Shown here: positions 56,086 to 64,000 of the stretch, one piece after another
How positions within the stretch are numbered: the stretch's first letter is position 1
Layout of the letters: every line of letters starts with the position of its first letter
Source of the DNA: Codonopsis lanceolata
Lineage: Eukaryota; Streptophyta; Magnoliopsida; Asterales; Campanulaceae
NCBI GenBank assembly: GCA_013146195.2
Contig: CM028377.1
Coordinates: 26,704,428 to 26,768,427, forward strand
Length of the DNA: 64,000 nucleotides
Direction: 5' to 3'
Position numbers and translations under genes: made by a program
The notes under the pieces: model-generated
The model's input: only the letters and a program-made list of their open reading frames with translations
What the model was told of the DNA's origin: nothing
Database searches by the model: none

Positions 56086-56973
56086 GTATACCGTTTCTTG
56101 AAGATCACCATTCAGAAAGGCACTCTTCACATCCATCTGATACACTTTGAAGTCCATGAATGAGGCATAGGCTAGAAAGAGTCTGATTGCCTCTAATCTA
56201 CCAACAAGAGCAAATGTTTCATCGAAGTCAATTCCTTCTTCCTGTCGGTAGCCTTGAGCAACCAATCTAGCTTTGTTTCTGGTGACATTTCCATCTTCAT
56301 CTCTTTTGTTTCTGTAAACCCATTTGGTGCCGATAACTGGATGGTCAGTCGGTCTTTGAACTAAGCTCCACACTTTGCATCTTTCAAACTGATTCAGCTC
56401 TTCTTGCATAGCTTCAATCCAGTTATGATCTCCAATAGCTTCATCAATCTTCTTTGGCTCGATTTCTGATACGAATGTGAATGCAAACATAGTCTCATCT
56501 CGAACTCTATTCCTCGTACGAACTCCTGAGTTGAGATCACCGATGATTTGAGAAATAGGATGATCTCTTGTTTCAATAATGGTTGGGGGAATATCACTTC
56601 TGGTGGGTTCTTCCCTTAAGAATTCTAGAGTAAGTTGAGAAGGAGATTCACCAAAATCTGGTTCAAAAGAGATAGGATCTTCGAAACCTTCATTTTCTGG
56701 TGAACAAGAAGGATGAGAGATCTGCAAAGGTGTTTGGGGTAAGACAGAAGAGATGGGTTCTGGGTCAACAGAAGAGTTGGAATCGGTATCGGCAGAGTTG
56801 AAGTCTGCCGGTGAAGGGTTGGCGGTACAGGAAGGGTCTGCTGTTGCAGGATTTTGAAGAGGAGTGGAAGTAGATGTTGTATTTGTTCCTGTCTCATCAT
56901 TATCAGAATCATTAGCAACATTTGGAGCCTTTCTAGGCTCTAACAATTCATATTCATCAAAAGAAACATGCAC
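56085..56973 (-). pseudogene. Reverse transcriptase of copy D, truncated and joined to the extra gene
   Basis: The frame covers the acidic, Pro/Ser-rich linker and the RT start: WIEAMQEELNQFERCKVWSL, RNKARLVAQGYRQEEGIDFD and QMDVKSAFLNGDLQETVYVE. It then runs directly into the extra gene out of frame. The YVDD catalytic box and RNase H are absent. The breakpoint is near 56085. Confidence 0.85.
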
Positions 56974-56987
56974 AGATTCTAAGATTT

Positions 56988-58200
56988 TTAAATGAGTTTT
57001 ACTGAAAATGCGAAATGCTTTTGAATGTTTGGAATACCCCAGAAAAATTCCTTCGCCTGATTTTGCATCAAATTTTCCTCTATATTCTTTTCCATTATGA
57101 AAAATAAAACATTTACAGCCGAAGATTTTAAAAAATCATATGTTTGGGGCTCTTCCTCTCCATATTTCATATGGAGTTTTGTTATGAAACTTGTTTACCG
57201 TGGATGCTGCGGGTAAAACATGCGAGTTGACGGCAAAAGTACTTTGGAAGTTTTGCTTCTGCTAGCATAGTTCTTGTTGCTTCAATCAGTGTTCTGTTCT
57301 TCCGTTCAGCTACACCATTTTGTTGAGGAGTTCCGGCAGCAGAGAAGTTGTGACCGATCCCATGGTCATCGCAGTATCTTTCTACACCGTTGTTCTTGAA
57401 TTCAGTGTCATTGTCTGATCTTATGTCACTAATGTCTTCAAACTTTTGAGTTTGAAGTCTTCTGAAAAGAGCGGTGACTAGATCATATGTCTCATCTTTT
57501 GAAGTCATTGTTTCAATCCAGGTGAATCTAGAGTAGTCGTCAACTACTACAAGTGTATACTTGTCTCCGTAAATCTTGTAGTGATTGGTCCAAAGAGATC
57601 CATATGCAGAAGTTGAAGAGGTTTGTTTGTTGACAAGACAGACTTTCTTTTGAAGGAAGACTTGGAAAGTTTTCCAAGCTGGCAAGCTTTACAATTTCTG
57701 TCATGATCAGCAGACAATGTAGGTAGACCTTTGACAAGCCCATCTTTGGAGAGCTTGGAGAGGTGCTTGAAGTTGAGGTGACTGAGATATTTGTGTCATA
57801 GCCAACTGTTGTCACGAACGTTGTTAGCAACTAGGCAAAGATTGGAAAATCTCCCTAGAAGATTTAAGTCCACGACATAGACGTTTCCTTGTCTATTTCC
57901 GGTCAGTATTGTAGAGCAGGATTCACTGTCTTTGATGAGGCAATGGTTGGAGTTGAATTGGCAGATTAATCCTTTGTCGCAGAATTGGGATATGCTCAGT
58001 AGATTGTGTTTTAAGCCCCTCACTAGAGAGACTTTGTTGATGGAAAGACTTCCTCTAGTGATTGAGCCACACCCAATTGTCTTTCCTCTTGCATTGTCTC
58101 CGAATATTACTGTGGGACCTTTGGCTTCAACTATATCTGTGAGTAGACTTCTGTTTCCTGTCATGTGTCTTGAGCAGCCACTGTCCAGGTACTAGATGTC
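56988..58200 (-). pseudogene. Protease end and integrase of copy D
   Basis: YLDSGCSRHMTG near 58190 is the protease site, with a stop one codon upstream. The frame 58164-57796 is the pre-integrase part (FGDNARGKTIGCGS). KACQLGKLSKSSFKRK near 57680 belongs to the zinc domain. 57550-57182 has WIETMTSKDETYDLV, SDNDTEFKNN and QQNGVAERKNRT, which includes a catalytic D and E. FFKIFGCKCFIF and GYSKHSK near 57010-57140 form the C-terminal part. At least three frameshifts or stops are present. Confidence 0.8.
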
Positions 58201-58289
58201 TTTGTTTTTCGAGTCTATAGCCATGAAGCATACCTGAAAAAGATTTAAAGCAACAAGGTCCCCTTTTATTTTCTTTTGGGTCCTAAGGA

Positions 58290-60517
58290 TTAGCAACCTT
58301 TTGGGACCCATACCTGCCTAACCTTGAGAGAACTAGGTCTCTCAGATTTTGGAGTGAACCTTAGCAGCAGGGGCCGATGGCCTAGGCAATTGCAAGAATG
58401 ACATAAATGGAAGTTCCATAGAGAACTGTCAGTGGCTTTAGCTGAAGAGTGATTATGATTATCCTTTTTCTTAACATCCATTCTTGGTTCAGCTTGCTTG
58501 TTAACGGTACACTTAATTGGTTTCTTTTGAATCTTCCTAGGTATGTTACCACCAGACTTAGCTTTTGCTTGTCTGTTGATTACCTTATTAGGAGGATTCA
58601 GTAGAATTAATACCTTTAAGTTTACTTTCAATAGGTACAGGTGCCTTGCATGTTTCATAGACAAACTTGATAGTCACCGGTAGAGATTTAGTAGGTCTAC
58701 CGCCAGCAGTCTTTGCCTTAGCAGAGTTGTTGCCGGCAGACTTTAGTTTCTCTACCGTTACTTCTCTCGGTTTCTCATCGAGCGATGATCTTGGCTTTCC
58801 CTTTCTGAGCCTTGGGGTAAACATAAGGAACACTTGAATAACCAAGGTCTTGTTTCCCTTTGTTTCCGAATGTCTGTTTAGAGAAGGAGATATCATTAGC
58901 AGTCTCGGAGGATTCACCTTTCTCTGTGACTGATGTGAATGTCATACTGGGCTCATCCGAGTATCCTATGCCAGATTTATCTTTAAAAGATTTTTGGCTT
59001 GAAAGGATTTCTTCGAAGTCATCCTTGGAGCTGTTCCAGGAGTCAATTGTCTTTTGCAAGGCAATTTTCTCTAGGTCAAGTCCTTTGATGTGCTCAGTTA
59101 GACATTCAATTTTGTCACAAAGGAATTTGTTTTCTCCTTTGAGCTTGATACTTTCTTGTTGACAGCTATTGAGAGTTTGAATCTCAGCTGCCATCAGAGA
59201 TTTCTCAGCAGTGAGTTTCTCACAGTTCTTGGCAAGTTTTACATAGGCTACTCTAAAGGAATTGAACTCTTCAAGCATATCTTGATTATCCTTGAGAAGT
59301 TCTTCCTTACTGAAGTTCTCACTGTTGATCTCACTTTTATCCAAGGGACTAGGTGAGATTTCGACTTCATTTTCAGAGTCATAGGTGGGACCTGAATCAT
59401 GAGCTATTAAGCATATGTTAGCTTGCTCACAATCATCCTCTTCCTCTTCTGAATCAGTCTCAAACCATGTAGCAACATGTTTGTCTTCAATGTCTTCAGC
59501 CAACATACCCTTTTGTTTTTGAAATTTTTTATAAGTAGGTCTTCGGTATGCTTCAAATTTTGACTTTGGACATTTGGAGGTAAAGTGACCAGGTTTTCTA
59601 CAATTGTAACACAAAAGCTCTTTTGTAGATGAGCTTTCACCAGTCTTTCTAAAAGGCTGTTGGTGTGTGTTCTTCCTTCCATATTTTGCAAATTTTTGAA
59701 AACGTTTTACAAACATAGCAAATTGTTCATTTGAGAAAAAATTGTTTTCACTGGAGGAAGTGGAAGGTTTGTTTTCAACAGTGGTTTCTTCTTGGATCAT
59801 GGCTGGCAAGGACACGGTTCTGAACTGTTTGTCTTGCTCTAGAGCCTGATTTACTTCGAGCTCATAGACCTTCAAACTTGCGTAGAGACTACAGAGAGTC
59901 ATCTCGTTTAAGTTTTTGGATTCTTTCATAGCAGTGGTCTTAACATGCCATAAGCTACCTAGAGAGCCTAGAAATCTCATGTTCATTTCCTTTTTGTCAT
60001 AGGTTTTACCAAGAGAAAAGCAACTATTAATTACCTCACTGAAGCGATCGTATGCTTGTCTCAAAGTTTCCTTTGGATCCTTTTTGAAGGAGTCAAACTG
60101 CTGAATGTATGTGTATTATCTGTTATCTCTTGTGTCTTGGTCTCCTTCCAAGTATTCCACAAGAGCTTCCCACATCTCTTTTGCAGTAGTACATCGGATC
60201 ACTTGCTGGTATGTGCTTATGTCTAGAGAGCTAGTAATGATATTGATTGCTTTACTATCAAGCTCTACCAGTTTTCTGTCGTCCTCTGTCCATTCTGATT
60301 CTTCTTTGGGAACTTCTGCAGGATTCCCTGCGATGGAGGCTAGAAGGTTGGCCTTCATTGGTACATGTTGTCCTGCAATAACACACTTCCATAATCTGTT
60401 GTCAATTGAGTTCATAAAACACATTACCTTATCCTTCCAAACATCGAAATGGCCTTCGTCCAATATTGGGACATGGTTCGCATTTGATGTGGGCAGCATG
60501 TAGTGTGTTTGTGCCAT
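58290..60517 (-). pseudogene. Gag of copy D
   Basis: It opens MAQTHYMLPTSNANHVPILD. A capsid-like part follows with HFDVWKDKVMCFMNSIDN and TAKEMWEALVEYLEGDQ. One stop near 60119 replaces a Lys codon (compare DNRKYNYIQQF of copy B). The next 429 codons (60064-58775) hold FLGSLGSLWHVKTTAM, the zinc knuckle CYNCRKPGHFTSKC near 59600, an acidic stretch, and a long coiled coil with KLAKNCEKLTAEKSLMAAEI and GENKFLCDKIECLTEHIKGL. The tail (58917-58290) shifts frame twice and ends Lys-rich. Size and coiled coil fit Sirevirus gag. Confidence 0.83.
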
Positions 60518-60572
60518 TGGATCGAATCTCTCAAGAGTTTAATCTTGGAAAAACTAGTTTTCAAAGAGTCAA

Positions 60573-60584
60573 GCTCTGATACCA
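60573..60584 (-). promoter_or_regulatory. Primer-binding site of copy D
   Basis: GCTCTGATACCA, complementary to initiator tRNA-Met when read on the minus strand, 2 bp from the LTR start at 60587. Confidence 0.92.
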
Positions 60585-60586
60585 AT

Positions 60587-61508
60587 TGTGGGTCCCAACA
60601 GGCACAATAATAAGCTAGAAGGGGGGGTTGAATAGCTTATTATACACTTAAAAACTTTTCAAGTAAGTTCTTTGACAAGCATTTACAATCTATAAGTAAG
60701 ATTGAAGTAGCGGAAGACTTGCTAAGAAACTGGTTCAAGTCTGCCGATAAGGACTACCGGTAGACCTTAACTTGTTACTTAAGTTTGCTGTTAAGGATAA
60801 AGATAAACAAAGTAATACGCAGTTCAATAAGTAGACAAACAGTAAAGGAATTAACACAAGTATTTGGGATGGTTCACACTATAAGGAGTGCTACGTCCAC
60901 CACCAAGGCAGTCAACCTTGGATTTAAATAGTGCACTATGTTTTCCACTAGATCTATTACAAAGAATATTCCCAATGGATCGTGTACAAAATATTGACTT
61001 GTGTTTGGGGGTTAAGGAATTAAATATACAAACTGCATGAAAAATGACGAGGGAAGATCTCTGCACAGAGAGTGGATGTATAGAGATGACTGATGCGAGT
61101 GAGAAACCTTTCTTTTTCTAGATGTCAGATATGTGAGAGTTGTTGCTCTTCTTTCACCTCGAAAGTCTTCTGCTTTTGGAAAGCTTTCGGGTGCGAGATG
61201 TCGGGGAATGTCTCAATTTAAATTCAAACTTGATAAGGATAAACTTAAATTGATCCAATAAGAATTGCTTTGACACGTCATGATTGACTATGTGTAGACA
61301 AGGTCTGCCGTTGTAAGCTTAAGCAGGTCTTCCAGTGAAGCCTTGAAGATGTCTTCCGCTGAACCTGTGAAGTCCTATAAAAACTATACTTTGGCAAAGT
61401 TCTATACACAGTTGTCACGCTAATCGATACACAGCCCAATTAGCCACTGATGTATAAAACTAGTGTAATGTATGAGCAGATATAAATCTAAATACAAAAG
61501 TATCAACA
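60587..61508 (-). repeat. LTR shared between copy D and copy E (922 bp)
   Basis: It is the same LTR as 51858-53125 but lacks about 350 bp corresponding mainly to 52330-52690. Primer site on its left and polypurine tract (inverse of ATCTCCTCCT, 61509-61518) on its right show that it sits between two internal regions. Confidence 0.88.
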
Positions 61509-62433
61509 ATCTCCTCCTATTTATATCTGATCATCATTACTACAAATGAGGCTATAACCGACTATGTGATAGATAATAACATGTCTAAGAGAATTCTTAA
61601 TTTTATAACGGAAGACATGCCTCTATCAAACAGTAGAGCACCTCAAGTGTAAAGACTAATCTATGTGCACAAAATGTAAGGAAATCATAGAACAACACAC
61701 AGATTAGTAGCAATCAGTTTAAATAAATTTAAACTGAATGTTTTAAATTCTAAGCAGATATAGGAAATGAAATAACAAGAATTTAAACAAAAGACAATTT
61801 TTGAAAGACAAATAATCTTCTGTATTATAAACGAGAAGTTTAATGTTTACAGAGTTTTCAAAAGATAGGATAAATACAAAGGTTAAGGGAAGAACAGATA
61901 CACATTTTACCAAGGTCGTTTCCCTTTTCCATTGTCTACTGCTTCTTTCTCCCTTCGTTGTCTCTCTAGCTCTTCAGTTCTTCGAACGTATTCGTCATCG
62001 GCATCTGTGGGAAGTCTTGTGGAACGAGAAAGGTAGTCGAGTTCTTCACGAAGACGGTTGTTCTCTTCCATGAGCATTTGGTTGATAGACTTCATTTGCT
62101 TCTCCTCCGTGATGGCCAGATCACGATCACGCCGAGCATTCATTATGTCATGAGCAGAGTCGCGAGCTATGTTGTTGAGCTCGAGGACAGGTGGGCGGCT
62201 GTTGCCGAGATGCAGTGTGATAGCATGGAACAACTCGTAGAAGAGGGATGAGAAAAGCCGGACACATTCGTCACGTTGAGCTTCAACGTTGATTTTGACG
62301 TCTGTAAACTCATGTCTCATCTGTCCAAAATGGGTCCACACATCTTCTTGGAATTAGCGAAGAAGAGCAGTAGTCCGGTCGTTGGCCTTGGACGCGGCAG
62401 TGGCGATTTCAGCGATAGCGGTAGTAATGTTTG
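61509..62433 (-). mobile_element. Second internal region (copy E) of the Sirevirus tandem
   Basis: Almost identical to 53126-54040 in order and sequence, from the polypurine tract into the extra gene. It is cut at 62434 by a CACTA end. Confidence 0.88.
61907..62341 (-). pseudogene. Extra gene of copy E, C-terminal 144 codons
   Basis: It is open from MWTHFGQMRHEFTDVKINVE to GKGKRPW. Unlike copy D (stop near 53852) it reads SLFYELFHAITL without interruption. A predicted coiled coil covers the middle (SINQMLMEENNRLREELDY). The upstream part beyond 62433 is lost behind the CACTA insertion, so it is a fragment. Confidence 0.75.
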
Positions 62434-63465
62434 CACTACTAGAAAATTGCTTTTACGTGATGGCTGAAAACAATTGCCAATACTAAAAAACCATCGCCTT
62501 AGACTATATGCGATGGTCAAAACAATCGCCGATTTCATTGCATAAAGCCTTGTCACTGAAACTTTAAGTGATGGTAGAAGTTGTTGTATTATCTCATAGA
62601 TTTTAGGTGATGGCATAAACAATCACCTAACATGAAAAAGAATATTTATTTTTTTAATTCATAAAAATACAAAGTCATCGCATAATCTATGAAAAGATGA
62701 TTGTTAAACCATCACCTTAGTACTAAATAAGTGATTGCTAAAGCAATTGTCTTCACAATTCAATCACTTTAGAGAACGTTAGGCGATTGGTATTTCCATC
62801 ACGTTATCTTGGAATACGTGATTGTTTTAACCATCTCTCTAGTGAGCCATAAGTGATTGCTTTGACCATCACATTATTTAGGAATGCGTGATTACTTTAA
62901 CCATAGTTTTATCTGAGGTTACACGATTGCATTGATCATCGCTTTATCTTCGTATGCGCGATTGCTTTTATAATCGTTTTATTGTGGCATACGTGATTGT
63001 TTTTTCCATTGCTTTATCTTCGAACATGTAATTGCTTTGGTCATCGCTTTATATTGAAGTACGCGATTGCATTAACCATCACTTTATTGCTATATGTGAC
63101 ATCACATCATTCCTTATACGTGATTGTTATTGTCATCGCATTAGCTCCTATTAAGCGATGACTTCTACAATCTAATACCCTCTAAAATGTGATAGCATTC
63201 ACCATTACTTTAACACAATTGATTTTTCTCTACCTAGCTCGATATCAATCATTTTCATAAATTTGTACCATATTTATATACCAAAACCATACAAAATATT
63301 TCAAATCAAGCGACTCATAATATTTCATATTAAAATATTATGTCATATAACCTCATCTAGCAAAATATGTTGTTCAATAAGTCAACATCAAAGTACCCAT
63401 AACTATCCTTAATAATCTTTTTTTTTTTGCTTAAAATCCAACTTACGCATCAAGTAGTACATGAT

Positions 63466-63723
63466 TTAATCAAGAGAAAATAACTCAGAAAAATCAATCA
63501 TCATTAGACTCGGATTCATCATCGTTATCACCATTATCTTCAGTGTCAAAATCATCACAACCACGAGAAGACGAAGGACCATGTGGAACACCTGAATCAG
63601 CATCATCTGAAGCAAATACTGACGAGGATACGCTAATTGTTTGAGACGAGCATCAATCTTATCATCTTTGTCAACCGGCTCCTTAAACCATGTCGGAAAG
63701 GTCAGCTTATGTTCATGTTCCAA
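63466..63723 (-). pseudogene. CACTA transposase (TNP2-like) fragment
   Basis: The minus strand reads EHEHKLTFPTWFKEPVD followed by DARLKQLAYP. Plant TNP2-type transposases have a closely similar stretch (H-N-K-x-F-P-x-W-F-K) before their C-terminal domain. A splice-acceptor-like TTAG precedes it near 63727. After about 35 codons the frame becomes low-complexity Met/Leu/Asp text and is probably shifted. Confidence 0.5.
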
Positions 63724-63729
63724 TTGCTA

Positions 63730-64000
63730 ACATTTGAGTATGAAGTTCCTCCAATATATCCATATATGATCACTATAAAATAACATGAAAGGAAATACAT
63801 TACTAACCAAAAAAATACTTATGTTCATTTTAATGATAGTGTAAGTACAAATAATGATCTCATCAAGTCGTAAACCTCTTTGTTATCCTAGTTAAATAGG
63901 GTTTGTTTACTAGTTGGGTAGGGATAAGCAATATTATTAATCGAGAGTACATAGTTTTGAGATTAAAAATATTAGTTCTAAATTTTATTAGTGAGAGCGT
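63730..64000. other. AT-rich continuation of the CACTA element
   Basis: No coding sequence recognised. It may be intron of the transposase gene. Confidence 0.35.

Larger units (their letters stand above)
51858..61508 (-). mobile_element. Sirevirus-like copia element (copy D), both LTRs present
   Basis: In minus order it has a 5' LTR (61508-60587), initiator-Met primer site, gag, protease, integrase, a truncated reverse transcriptase, an extra gene in the envelope position, polypurine tract and 3' LTR (53125-51858). The large gag with a coiled-coil tail and the extra gene after pol are features of Sireviruses. RNase H and the RT catalytic half are missing, and stops are scattered, so it is defective. 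Confidence 0.82.
62434..64000 (+). mobile_element. CACTA transposon, left end
   Basis: CACTACTAGAAAATTGC begins at 62434 inside copy E, where copy D reads on without interruption. Subterminal units with GCGATGG / CCATCGC and GTGATTGCTTTGACCATC-type text run to about 63230, first in alternating and then in mostly one orientation. The element continues past the window, so its right end and target duplication cannot be checked. Confidence 0.82.

Overview
The window is nuclear DNA from a flowering plant, most likely a eudicot. It holds plant LTR-retrotransposon lineages (Ty3/gypsy Tat, Ty1/copia Sirevirus-like and Tork/Tnt1-like), CACTA transposons, MITEs, TTTAGG-type telomere-like DNA and a BURP-domain gene, which is a plant-only family. 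About nine tenths of it is mobile or repetitive DNA. Only two host genes look intact: a secreted histidine-rich repeat protein (20125-21117, minus) and a three-exon BURP protein (44483-46774, plus). A run of 100 N at 28506-28605 marks an assembly gap of unknown true size. No tRNA, rRNA or CRISPR array was seen.

Layout from left to right. (1) 1-11176 is one minus-strand Tat-type Ty3/gypsy element. Its gag-pol is broken and includes a second, archaeal-type RNase H. An extra plus-strand gene with its own TATA box and three predicted introns faces pol head to head. (2) 11177-14280 is a decayed plant transposase (Ptta/En/Spm-like) gene. One intron is filled by a 177-bp tandem array and one exon is split by a 1310-bp solo LTR with a perfect 5-bp target duplication. 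(3) 14285-15145 is interstitial telomere-like, very G-rich DNA. (4) About 15800-18740 is the right part of a CACTA-like element with a large GTTAA array, a 61-bp minisatellite and long inverted repeats. (5) 18741-19543 is a piece of an Ogre-like LTR. (6) The His-rich gene follows, then AT-rich DNA with a MITE. (7) 22955-24618 is the 3' part of a Sirevirus-like element, cut by a long gypsy-type LTR (24619-28505) that runs into the gap.

(8) 28606-43693 is a nest. A Tork/Tnt1-like copia element (35113-38528 plus its LTR) was hit in reverse transcriptase by a Sirevirus-like element (28606-35112). Its 5' LTR was hit by a 4.3-kb CACTA element (38729-43060, target duplication AAT) that carries what looks like captured host gene sequence. 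(9) The BURP gene has a MITE in its second intron. (10) 48300-51420 holds Ogre-like sequence: one LTR with a polypurine tract on one side and a primer-binding site on the other, flanked by short tandem repeats. (11) 51858-62433 is a Sirevirus-like tandem, LTR-internal-LTR-internal, with a 3' extra (envelope-position) gene present twice. The second internal region is interrupted by another CACTA element that begins at 62434 and runs off the window.

The retroelement genes do not form a working system here: nearly every copy carries stops, frameshifts or deletions. The host genes are islands between nested insertions. The most unusual structures are the spliced antisense gene in the Tat element, the two tandem LTR arrangements, the gene-capturing CACTA, and the satellite and telomere-like blocks packed between 11.6 and 18.7 kb.
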